A DNA stretch of 64,000 nucleotides from Halomonas salipaludis (lineage in GTDB: Bacteria > Pseudomonadota > Gammaproteobacteria > Pseudomonadales > Halomonadaceae), in NCBI RefSeq assembly GCF_002286975.1, contig NZ_NSKB01000009.1:118809-182808 (forward strand), in the 5' to 3' direction. Shown here one piece after another: positions 56,663-64,000 of this stretch. A program made the position numbers and the translations under genes. The notes beneath the pieces were generated by a model. That model was not told the origin of the DNA. It worked only from the letters and a program-made list of their open reading frames with translations, and searched no databases. Position 1 is the first letter of the stretch. Every line of letters begins with the position of its first letter.

Positions 56663-57904
56663 TCAGTGCCTTCTCAAACGGATGGTTAATCTATCGAAAG
56701 ACGAAGCAGCAAGCAGCGTGCAGATGGCCAGGAATTTCGTCCGATGCCGGATAGCCGTGCCGATATTCGTCACCCCGATAGCGAATACGAAAATCAAAGC
56801 CCCAGCCATGAACATCAGCGCAAGACACTCCTCCTTGCGCCTGACTCGATGCCAGCCTTTATATAAGCGCCAAGCAAGAAACATGTACATACCCGAGGCA
56901 ATGACACCCATCAATTGACGTGGGCTACGCAAGTCCCAAGGAAACGGGGAAAAGGTAAAATACACGATGCGCATGGGAATTAACCAAGGTTGTGTATAAG
57001 GATTCCCCCGTGCAACAAAGCTAGGATAAGCCGAGCCACCACGTCCCTCACTCTGAAAACGGGATTCAATCAGATCCTCGACGCCCTCTTCTTCATTTTC
57101 CCCTCCAATAGTGATGCCCTTGGCCAGACTTATACCGCCGCTACCTACGACAATCAGCATAGCCACCGCGAAAAGCGCCACAGCAGAGAAGAACTTGCTA
57201 GCCACTTGACGAGTCGTCGCTCCGCCCTTGATCGACGAAACCAGCGTTCTGAACGAAAAGTATCCCAAGTACAAGGCAATACCTACCATGGCCCCAATCC
57301 ACCCTGGGTGAATCATCAGCGCCACAGCAAACATGGAGAAGGCTGCAAATATCCAGATAGTCCCTTTACCAGACACCCAGTTCAGAAAGAAATATACGCC
57401 CAGTAGAAAAACGACGATGGAAAATTCTTCGCGCAATGCTATCACTGAGTTGAATGCCGCAAAAGGGAAAAGCGCCATGATATAAGCACTAATAATTGCA
57501 GGCTTACGCCCCCATAGCCGGTACGCCATGATGCCGGTGAGAAAAATACCCAACAAGCCTGCAAAGAAATTCAATACTGGAAGTACAAAGTAGTTGTAAC
57601 CAAAGAGCTTAAAGAAAACTGCCCCTATAGTACTATATACGTAGGAAGCACTATAATTGAAAGTATCGAACAAACGTTCCCAATCAAGTAATGACCACTG
57701 ATATGCTGTTCTCGTAAAAACGACAGCGTCACCATCTGCCCCTGGAGGGGAAAACAAACCATAGTAATCCAACAGCATAAGAAAACAGCGAAAAGCAAAG
57801 CCGATCATGATCGGCCATAGCAACCAGCGGTGCTTCATGGATACTATCAGACAGAAGACGAATGAAAGCAGGAATACAAGAGTAACAAAAAGCGCCGGTA
57901 TCAT
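56663..57904 (-). CDS. Polytopic membrane protein, possible polysaccharide polymerase
   Basis: 413 residues with about ten membrane segments and a periplasmic loop bearing GENEEEGVEDLIESRF and SEGRGGSAYPSFVARG. The early motif PPGADGDAVVFTRTAY resembles GT39/Wzy-like proteins of EPS clusters. No firm family is claimed; Wzy-type polymerase or a membrane glycosyltransferase are the options. Base composition is visibly AT-richer than the flanking housekeeping genes. Confidence 0.65.
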   Translation of the reverse strand: MIPALFVTLVFLLSFVFCLIVSMKHRWLLWPIMIGFAFRCFLMLLDYYGLFSPPGADGDAVVFTRTAYQWSLLDWERLFDTFNYSASYVYSTIGAVFFKLFGYNYFVLPVLNFFAGLLGIFLTGIMAYRLWGRKPAIISAYIMALFPFAAFNSVIALREEFSIVVFLLGVYFFLNWVSGKGTIWIFAAFSMFAVALMIHPGWIGAMVGIALYLGYFSFRTLVSSIKGGATTRQVASKFFSAVALFAVAMLIVVGSGGISLAKGITIGGENEEEGVEDLIESRFQSEGRGGSAYPSFVARGNPYTQPWLIPMRIVYFTFSPFPWDLRSPRQLMGVIASGMYMFLAWRLYKGWHRVRRKEECLALMFMAGALIFVFAIGVTNIGTAIRHRTKFLAICTLLAASSFDRLTIRLRRH

Positions 57905-57930
57905 ATTTCTCTCATCAACAGGGCCGATTA

Positions 57931-59010
57931 TCAGGCCGTAAGCGCGTCTTCGTATAACGCAATATGCTTATCCGACGAGGCTTTTATCAGATAATCGCCC
58001 GAATAGGAAAGCGCATTTTTGGAAAACACTTCACGCAATTCATGATTGCCTATCATCATCCTCAACGCCTGCGAATAGCTGCTTTCGATCAACTCATCGA
58101 CTACGATACCGTTACATACCTTGTGCACGATTTCCGAACACCCCCCGACATTAGTTACTACAACCGGCAGGCCGCTCAGAGTGGCTTCGATTTGCGCGAT
58201 TGGCAATCCTTCCCATGCAGATGACATAACGAATACATCCGCATCATACAGTAATTCATCAACGTTGCTGACGTTGCCCAGAAATTCAACACGGTCAGAT
58301 ATGCCTTTCTCGTTCGCCAGCCGTACTAACTCCTCGCGTAGGGGGCCCTCGCCAGCTATTTTCAATCGATACTTCTGATCCTCCAACCTGGCAAGTGACG
58401 CAATAAGTAGAGAGAGGTTCTTTTGATCGGACAAGCGGCCGACACTCAACAGGTTGACGTCATCATCACCCTGCCCAGCGGTTCTCTGCTTTTTACGCAC
58501 CCGCTCGGGTGAAACACCATTATCAATTCTGACCACCCTTCTCCGAGAAACACTCTCGAGCAATTTCTTGCAAGCCAAGCATATACCGATGTATCTGGAA
58601 ACCTTCAAGTCGAGGAGCTTATAAAGTAACACACTTGCACCTAGCTTTATATTATGGTGAGTATAAACCACCTTGGTGCTTTTCAAGAAGAGAGAAAATA
58701 TGGCAGCATAATACAGGTGGCAATGCACAATATCAGGCGAAAAACCGGACGCTGCCTTGCGCATAGCCTTGATACCCAACCAAGGTTTCTTCCGAGCAGC
58801 GGCCCCGATGAAGCCGTACTCAATGTCATTGTCATCCAATTGCTTCAAGAATTCCGCTTCAAACTCACCATCCCGCCCAGCTTCGGAGGCGCGATCGAGA
58901 AAGAGGATGAATACTTGATGCCCCGCCCTGACCATCTCTATAGAGAGGTCTCTTACATATATTTCAGCACCGCCTGCCGCTGCAGAAGATATGACGTGGA
59001 GAACTCTCAT
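57931..59010 (-). CDS. Glycosyltransferase family 4
   Basis: 359 residues; N-terminal RVLHVISSAAAGGAEIYV, and C-terminal nucleotide-sugar motif VFVMSSAWEGLPIAQIEATLSG. AT-rich. It transfers a sugar to the growing lipid-linked repeat; donor and linkage cannot be assigned. Confidence 0.88.
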   Translation of the reverse strand: MRVLHVISSAAAGGAEIYVRDLSIEMVRAGHQVFILFLDRASEAGRDGEFEAEFLKQLDDNDIEYGFIGAAARKKPWLGIKAMRKAASGFSPDIVHCHLYYAAIFSLFLKSTKVVYTHHNIKLGASVLLYKLLDLKVSRYIGICLACKKLLESVSRRRVVRIDNGVSPERVRKKQRTAGQGDDDVNLLSVGRLSDQKNLSLLIASLARLEDQKYRLKIAGEGPLREELVRLANEKGISDRVEFLGNVSNVDELLYDADVFVMSSAWEGLPIAQIEATLSGLPVVVTNVGGCSEIVHKVCNGIVVDELIESSYSQALRMMIGNHELREVFSKNALSYSGDYLIKASSDKHIALYEDALTA

Positions 59011-59013
59011 AAA

Positions 59014-59658
59014 TCAACTCTTGTCGAATGTATAACCGAATTTATCAATATCTTCGCGGTATAAAGACCTGACCAGCTCTACCATGTCATCGTTAACATA
59101 GGCGCTACGATAGTCGATTTTATCTGAGGTGGTATTTTCCCTGCCGACATTTATACTCTTGCCGAGCACCGACTCAACATACTGTATGTCGTCTCCCAGA
59201 CTCTCCACCTTTCCCACATAGTCCGTCAAGATACGACCATGCTTGCCAACAACGAATCTACTCTGTGGCTGGAATACGAAATCTATTTTATCTAATTTTT
59301 GCCTAGCCAGCCACTCAAAGAGAAATCGCTCGAAACTCTCAAACTCTGAAATTTGGTATTGCTCAGGACGGTACATACCCATGCTATCCGTTTTCCCAAC
59401 TCTCGCAAAACGGTACGCTGACAAAACACGATCCCATGGATTTCTGACAAAAGAGAAGACAAACGCTTGAGCAAAAAGCTTTGGGAACTGGTCCTGGATC
59501 TCACTCGCAGTATAGTGCCCCAAGGTCCGTCCATATATAGCTTTGTTCAAGCTAGTACCCGCAGCCTTTGGAACATGTATATATATGCAGTTATTACGTT
59601 TCCAGTGCGAATATCGCCTAAATAGATTTATCTTATGCTTGACGTCTTTACTGTTCAT
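59014..59658 (-). CDS. PAPS-dependent sulfotransferase
   Basis: 214 residues. The 5'-phosphosulfate loop is HVPKAAGTSLNKA (residues 28-40) and the 3'-phosphate motif is FVRNPWDRVLSAYRF (about 71-85), the carbohydrate sulfotransferase_2-like pattern. It would move sulfate from PAPS to a hydroxyl of the polysaccharide. The PAPS-making genes cysNC and cysD lie 2 kb upstream on the same strand. It sits between two glycosyltransferase genes with short overlaps. Confidence 0.85.
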   Translation of the reverse strand: MNSKDVKHKINLFRRYSHWKRNNCIYIHVPKAAGTSLNKAIYGRTLGHYTASEIQDQFPKLFAQAFVFSFVRNPWDRVLSAYRFARVGKTDSMGMYRPEQYQISEFESFERFLFEWLARQKLDKIDFVFQPQSRFVVGKHGRILTDYVGKVESLGDDIQYVESVLGKSINVGRENTTSDKIDYRSAYVNDDMVELVRSLYREDIDKFGYTFDKS

Positions 59659-60793
59659 CTATATTCCTGGAAATAAGTTGAGCGTATTGTGACGCAACAT
59701 ATGAAATAGTGAATTGCTCAAGGTGTTTCTTCAGATCGTCACTCATTTCCCTAGCGGATGAATCACGGGAAGAATTATAATTACCTTCGAAATAATGCTG
59801 CGCAATAGCTTCCGCCATTTTTTTATCGTCACCAATACCAACAAGGGTACCGAAGCGCCCACCATCAAGTATTTCGCTCGGCCCGCTGCGACAATCCGTA
59901 GAAATCACATCAATGCCACTACCCAGCGCCTCAATTAGGGCATTAGGCAGCCCCTCCCAGCGAGAGGAGAAGAGAAACAGATGGTAATGGCCTATCTTGC
60001 TTTCAATATTGCGGTCAAAGGGTCTTAAGAAAATGCGACCCTGCAACCCTCGGCGAGCTATCTCAGTGTGTAACTCATCATACAACTCACCCTCCCCGTA
60101 AATATCTAACTCAACATCAGCGCCCAGCGTATTAACTGCATGATCTATTGCGCGAACAAGCATTTGCTGATCTTTTGCTTGAGACAGCCGACCAACATTG
60201 ACTGCTTTAATTCTATTATTAGTACTAGCCACTCCATTTTTGAAGTTATAAAACTCACTTGGCAAGTTATCAAATACGGGATTATAAATACAATGAACTT
60301 TCGATGCGTCCAAGCGGTAATATTCGCACAGTGCACTGCCAGAATCTTTCGAGTTAACCAGCACAATCAAGGCACGCCTGCATGCAGCGCCATGCAAGAA
60401 TGAAAGAGCTTTCATTACTAACGTCATCTTCATGTAGCGATATTTAGCCGGAACGTTAGTTCTTACATTTGGCACCCGCAGGCACTTATATGGACGGGCC
60501 AGCATGCACCCTAAATATGTAATTATATTAGGTATATCAGTAAATGAAAGTACAGCGTCAGGACGCTCTGATTTAATTGCCTTGCTAACAGCCCATGCCC
60601 GCGACACTGGATTATTAGCTAAAATCTTCTTTAGTGAAACCGCGTCTTCTAATGTATACTCTTGCCCTGCTTTAGACCGCCAATAAAGATAAACAACGTC
60701 ATGGCCTAAAGCAGCGAGAGCGCTCGATAGTTTAACAGCGACTTTCTCAGCTCCACCACCCCCAAATGAGGAGCACACGAACATTATCTTCAT
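59648..60793 (-). CDS. Glycosyltransferase family 4
   Basis: 381 residues; [20 protein letters not shown] start, C-terminal LFLFSSRWEGLPNALIEALGSG (E-x7-E). Strongly AT-rich for this genome. It overlaps the GT2 gene by four bases. Donor unknown. Confidence 0.88.
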   Translation of the reverse strand: MKIMFVCSSFGGGGAEKVAVKLSSALAALGHDVVYLYWRSKAGQEYTLEDAVSLKKILANNPVSRAWAVSKAIKSERPDAVLSFTDIPNIITYLGCMLARPYKCLRVPNVRTNVPAKYRYMKMTLVMKALSFLHGAACRRALIVLVNSKDSGSALCEYYRLDASKVHCIYNPVFDNLPSEFYNFKNGVASTNNRIKAVNVGRLSQAKDQQMLVRAIDHAVNTLGADVELDIYGEGELYDELHTEIARRGLQGRIFLRPFDRNIESKIGHYHLFLFSSRWEGLPNALIEALGSGIDVISTDCRSGPSEILDGGRFGTLVGIGDDKKMAEAIAQHYFEGNYNSSRDSSAREMSDDLKKHLEQFTISYVASQYAQLISRNIDEQ

Positions 60794-61749
60794 ATTGACG
60801 TCTTCTTGATGCTAGCCGTAAGTTTAGTGATAGGAAGCGGCACAACAAGCTTCAATAGTTTATTAAACCCGGCCAAGTCGAGAGATGAATAATAAATAAT
60901 ACTCAATTCGGAAAGAGAAAAGTCGCCACTTCGCTTTCGTGCGGCTAGCCAGGATATATTCTTTCGATTAGAGAGTCTCTTAAGCCGGCTTTTGATTTTG
61001 CTGTGGGGGTTGTTTTTTATGAAATCAATGACAGTTTTCTGAACCGGATGCTGTCTTTCCACGCTTGACTTACCGTATATAACTCCGCTGTTATCCAGTG
61101 CATAGCATGACGTCACCACTGGTGATACAACTATTGAGCCACACTTTAGTAAAAGTCTTAGCCACAGGTCACTATCTCCACCTCGCTTACATTGGCCTGC
61201 TGGAAACCCTCCAGCTTCTATGAAGAGGTCTCTTTTAATGGCAACTGCGTTGGTGTGAAATATATCTCTACGGGAAAATCTTGCCAACGCTGCATCACGA
61301 TCTATTTGCTCTTCCCGGGGATGGAAAAAACCACTCTTATCACCCTTGAATATCTTATCTCTCGAGAAACTAAAAAAGCTTACGTCTCCATATTTATCAA
61401 TAAGGTCACGAGCTGTTTGCAGATGGTTAGAGTACCAAATATCATCCGCATCGAGGAAAGTTACCCATTTACAATTTGATTTTTCTACACCAAGATTCCT
61501 CGCTGCATAACCACCGGGGCCTGGCGTATCCCGCCTATATATTTTTATCCTATCTGACTCATAAGGAAGGAGCAACTCGGCACTACCATCGGTAGAACAA
61601 TCATCAATCAAAATCAGTTCATAGCCATCGTAGGTTTGTGCGAGTACTGACTCGATCGCAGCAACGACATGCTCTTTCTTGTTATGTACGGGAATTATCA
61701 CTGAAAACATAGCATGATTTCCACTCGCTAAGGTAATCGCGACGCTCAC
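60790..61749 (-). CDS. Glycosyltransferase family 2
   Basis: 319 residues as drawn from a GTG at 61749 that overlaps the cysNC stop (GTGA); homology begins at [20 protein letters not shown], so the ATG at 61710 is an equally good start. GT-A features: [30 protein letters not shown] (DxD region), [12 protein letters not shown]. It is the first AT-rich gene of the block after cysNC. Confidence 0.88.
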   Translation of the reverse strand: MSVAITLASGNHAMFSVIIPVHNKKEHVVAAIESVLAQTYDGYELILIDDCSTDGSAELLLPYESDRIKIYRRDTPGPGGYAARNLGVEKSNCKWVTFLDADDIWYSNHLQTARDLIDKYGDVSFFSFSRDKIFKGDKSGFFHPREEQIDRDAALARFSRRDIFHTNAVAIKRDLFIEAGGFPAGQCKRGGDSDLWLRLLLKCGSIVVSPVVTSCYALDNSGVIYGKSSVERQHPVQKTVIDFIKNNPHSKIKSRLKRLSNRKNISWLAARKRSGDFSLSELSIIYYSSLDLAGFNKLLKLVVPLPITKLTASIKKTSI

Positions 61750-63680
61750 AACACGTGCTTAATGACTTTAGAAATTAGTGCTTGTTCATTGTCAAACATT
61801 GTTTTGAGCACTATTTCGCCGTGTACCGGCGGCTCATACGGACTATCAATTCCCGTAAAATCCTTGATCTTGCCTTCGCGCGCCTTCTGGTACAGGCCCT
61901 TGGGGTCGCGCTGCTCGCAGACGTCCAGCGGGGTGTCGACGTGCACTTCGATAAAGGCGTCTTCGTCGAACAGCGCGCGCACCGCGTCGCGGTCCTTGCG
62001 GAACGGCGAGATAAAGGCGGTGATGACGATGATGCCGGCTTCGGCAAATAGCCGCGCGACCTCGCCCACCCTGCGAATGTTCTCGCCGCGGTCCTCTTCG
62101 CCCATGCCGAGGTCCTTGCACAGGCCGTGGCGGACGTTGTCGCCGTCCAGCAGCATGGTGTGGTAGCCGCGGCGGTTGAGTTCGATCTCCAGGGCGTTGG
62201 CGAGCGTCGACTTGCCGGAGCCGGAGAGGCCGGTGAACCAGATGCACTTGCCGGAGTGGCCGTTGAGCTGCTCGCGCATGGCCTGGGTGACGCTGGTGCG
62301 GTTCCAGACGACGTTGGCCTTGCTGTCGTGGGCGCGGTACTCGTAGGGCGTTTCGCTGTCGCTGGGCTGGTGGATCATGCCGGCGCCGACGGTGACGTTG
62401 GTCAGCCGGTCGATAATGATAAAGCTGCCGGTGCCGGGGCTCTTGCGGTAGTCGTCCACCGGCACCGGGGCGGTGAGCTCGACGCTGCAGCGGGCGATGC
62501 TGTTGAGGTCGAGGTGCTCGGCGTGGCGATGTTCGAGGGTGTTGACGTCGATCTGGTAGTCGATGGCGGTGACCTTGCCGGCCAGGTCGCGGGTGGCGAG
62601 CTTGAGGTCGTAGAGCTTGCCGGGCTCGAGGGCAGTGTCGTGCATCCACACGATGTCGGCCTCGAAGCCGACGACCAGGGGCACCTCAGCGTCGGCGCTT
62701 ACCAGCCAGTCGCCGCGGGAGATATCGATCTCGTCGGCCAGCGTGAGGGTGATGGCCTGGCCGGGATAGGCGACGTCGAGGTCGCCGTCATAGGTGACGA
62801 TACGCTCGACGCTGCTGGTCTTGCCCGAGGGCAGTGCCTTGACCGCTTGCCCGGGGCGCAGGATGCCGGCGGCCAGGGTGCCGCAGTAGCCGCGGAAGTC
62901 GAGGTTGGGGCGGTTGACGTACTGCACCGGGAAGCGCAGGTCGCTGAGGTTCTGGTCGTGGGTGATCTCGACGCTTTCGAGCAGCTGCAGCAGCGTGGCG
63001 CCGGGGGCGCCGCTGGCGTCGCGGTACCAGGGGGTGTGCTGGCTGGGGTCGACGACGTTATCACCGTTGAGGGCCGAGAGCGGGATAAAGCGGATGTCCG
63101 GGGCGTGGAGCTTGGCGGCGACCTCCTGGTACTGCGCGACGATCTCGTCGTAGCGCGCCTCGGAGAACTCGACCAGGTCCATCTTGTTGATGGCGATCAC
63201 CAGGTGCTGGATGCCCAGCAGGTCGGCGATGAAGCTGTGCCGGCGGGTCTGGGTCTGCACGCCGTAGCGGGCGTCGATAAGAATAATCGCCAGGCTCGCC
63301 GTGGAGGCGCCGGTGGCCATGTTGCGGGTGTACTGCTCGTGGCCCGGGGTGTCGGCGATGATGAACTTGCGCTTGTCGGTGGAGAAGAAGCGGTAGGCGA
63401 CGTCGATGGTGATGCCCTGCTCGCGCTCCGACTGCAGCCCGTCGACCAGCAGCGCCAGGTCGACGGCGTCACCGGTGGTGCCGCTGGTCTTGGAGGCTTG
63501 GGTGATCGCCGCCAGCTGGTCCTCGTAGATCATCTTGGAGTCGTGCAGCAGCCGCCCGATCAGGGTCGACTTGCCGTCGTCGACGCTGCCGCAGGTGATG
63601 AAGCGCAGCAGGTCCTTGTTCTCGTGTTCCTTGAGGTAGGACTCGATATCGTCGGCGATCAAGGGCGAAGAATGAGACAT
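61746..63680 (-). CDS. cysNC: Sulfate adenylyltransferase subunit 1 / APS kinase fusion
   Basis: 644 residues from the ATG at 63680 (AGGA seven bases upstream). The N-terminal EF-Tu-like GTPase (CysN) has [29 protein letters not shown] and INKMDLV. The C-terminal APS kinase (CysC, from about residue 450) has P-loop [27 protein letters not shown] and [14 protein letters not shown]. With CysD it turns sulfate into APS and then PAPS. The fused form resembles NodQ. Placed before a glycan locus with a sulfotransferase, it may be dedicated to polysaccharide sulfation, though a general assimilation role is equally possible. Confidence 0.95.
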   Translation of the reverse strand: MSHSSPLIADDIESYLKEHENKDLLRFITCGSVDDGKSTLIGRLLHDSKMIYEDQLAAITQASKTSGTTGDAVDLALLVDGLQSEREQGITIDVAYRFFSTDKRKFIIADTPGHEQYTRNMATGASTASLAIILIDARYGVQTQTRRHSFIADLLGIQHLVIAINKMDLVEFSEARYDEIVAQYQEVAAKLHAPDIRFIPLSALNGDNVVDPSQHTPWYRDASGAPGATLLQLLESVEITHDQNLSDLRFPVQYVNRPNLDFRGYCGTLAAGILRPGQAVKALPSGKTSSVERIVTYDGDLDVAYPGQAITLTLADEIDISRGDWLVSADAEVPLVVGFEADIVWMHDTALEPGKLYDLKLATRDLAGKVTAIDYQIDVNTLEHRHAEHLDLNSIARCSVELTAPVPVDDYRKSPGTGSFIIIDRLTNVTVGAGMIHQPSDSETPYEYRAHDSKANVVWNRTSVTQAMREQLNGHSGKCIWFTGLSGSGKSTLANALEIELNRRGYHTMLLDGDNVRHGLCKDLGMGEEDRGENIRRVGEVARLFAEAGIIVITAFISPFRKDRDAVRALFDEDAFIEVHVDTPLDVCEQRDPKGLYQKAREGKIKDFTGIDSPYEPPVHGEIVLKTMFDNEQALISKVIKHVL

Positions 63681-63729
63681 AATCAATCCTGAAGAAATGG
63701 ATATAGGGAAGGTGACTCGAGCGGACTAC

Positions 63730-63794
63730 CGCGGTTGAAGCCGCTCCCACAACACCGGGTTATTTGCCCTGTAGGAGCGACGTCAGTCGCGATC
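63730..63794. repeat. REP-like repeat pair between cysD and cysNC
   Basis: GCGGTTGAAGCCGCTCCCAC (minus-oriented) and GTAGGAGCGACGTCAGTCGC (plus-oriented), the same family as the arrays at 1340 and 2529, here as a single inverted pair in a cysDN spacer. Confidence 0.75.
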
Positions 63795-63805
63795 AGCGGT
63801 GTCTA

Positions 63806-64000
63806 CTAGAAATACCCCTCACGCTTCTTCTTCTCCATGGAGCCGGCCTGGTCGTGGTCGATGGCCCGGCCGCTGCGTTCGCTGGTCTTGGTCAGCAGCA
63901 TCTCCTGGATGATCTCGGGCAGGGTCGCGGCATGCGACTCCACCGCGCCGGTGAGCGGGTAGCAGCCCAGGGTGCGGAAGCGCACCCACTTCTCCTCGGG
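63806..64000 (-). CDS. cysD: Sulfate adenylyltransferase subunit 2, partial (C-terminus)
   Basis: The last 64 codons of CysD run in from the right edge: [55 protein letters not shown], the conserved CysD ending. It precedes cysNC on the same strand, 125 bases apart, with a REP-like pair in between. Confidence 0.93.
   Translation of the reverse strand, partial: PEEKWVRFRTLGCYPLTGAVESHAATLPEIIQEMLLTKTSERSGRAIDHDQAGSMEKKKREGYF

Noticed and set aside
62127..63692. 521-codon plus-strand open frame
   Set aside because: Antisense shadow of cysNC, Val/Ala/Gly-rich without motifs.

Overview
The window looks like a chromosome segment of a GC-rich gammaproteobacterium, most likely Halomonadaceae (Halomonas-like). 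This rests on the housekeeping gene order leuCDB-asd-(fimV remnant)-truA-trpF...trpBA-accD-folC-dedD-cvpA-purF-metZ, the FliA-type flagellar promoter, and a betaine/choline-type catabolic operon. No rRNA, tRNA or CRISPR was recognised.

Layout. (1) 1-2.7 kb: the 5' part of fliD behind a sigma-28 promoter, then a vapBC toxin-antitoxin pair bracketed by two arrays of the same REP-like repeat and split by a 143-bp MITE-like element. (2) 2.7-11.3 kb: minus-strand metabolic run trpB-trpA-accD-folC-dedD-cvpA-purF-metZ. (3) 11.3-16.6 kb: a compact RiPP cluster lying between trpF and trpB. It has three lasso-type precursor genes (one frameshifted in a G8 tract), an asparagine-synthetase-like cyclase, a phosphoribosyltransferase-PqqD/RRE fusion and an HPr-kinase-like protein. 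It has no recognisable B2 protease or exporter. (4) 16.7-24.9 kb: trpF, truA, a fimV remnant, asd, leuB, leuD, leuC and a divergent LysR regulator, with three copies of an intergenic hairpin repeat. (5) 25-33.9 kb: a plus-strand operon with a Rieske oxygenase and its reductase, SDR, betaine-type binding protein, GMC oxidoreductase, aldehyde dehydrogenase, class II aldolase and GlxA/GbdR-type regulator; it probably degrades a quaternary ammonium compound. (6) 34-35.9 kb: an unknown membrane protein and a DUF1451 zinc-ribbon protein.

(7) 35.9-50.8 kb: a second, larger lasso-peptide locus. Minus strand: an O-antigen-ligase-like protein, an ABC exporter and a nucleotidyltransferase. Plus strand: CobS-like AAA+ ATPase, CobT-like vWA protein, cyclase, precursor, terminator, RRE (B1), protease (B2) and a second precursor with a very similar core. 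Minus strand again: ATP-grasp protein, HprK-like kinase, a Trp/Lys-rich peptide with a lasso-type leader, and a second HprK-like kinase. The CobS/CobT pair, translationally coupled to the cyclase, is the most unexpected element. All three peptides of this locus end in Ser, the residue known to be phosphorylated by lasso-peptide kinases.

(8) 50.7-64 kb: an exopolysaccharide/capsule locus (nucleotide-sugar dehydrogenase, GalE, sugar-phosphate transferase, four glycosyltransferases, polymerase-like membrane protein, sulfotransferase) next to cysNC and cysD, which make the sulfate donor PAPS. The product may be a sulfated polysaccharide. Genes from about 56.7 to 61.7 kb are clearly AT-richer than the rest, suggesting transfer.
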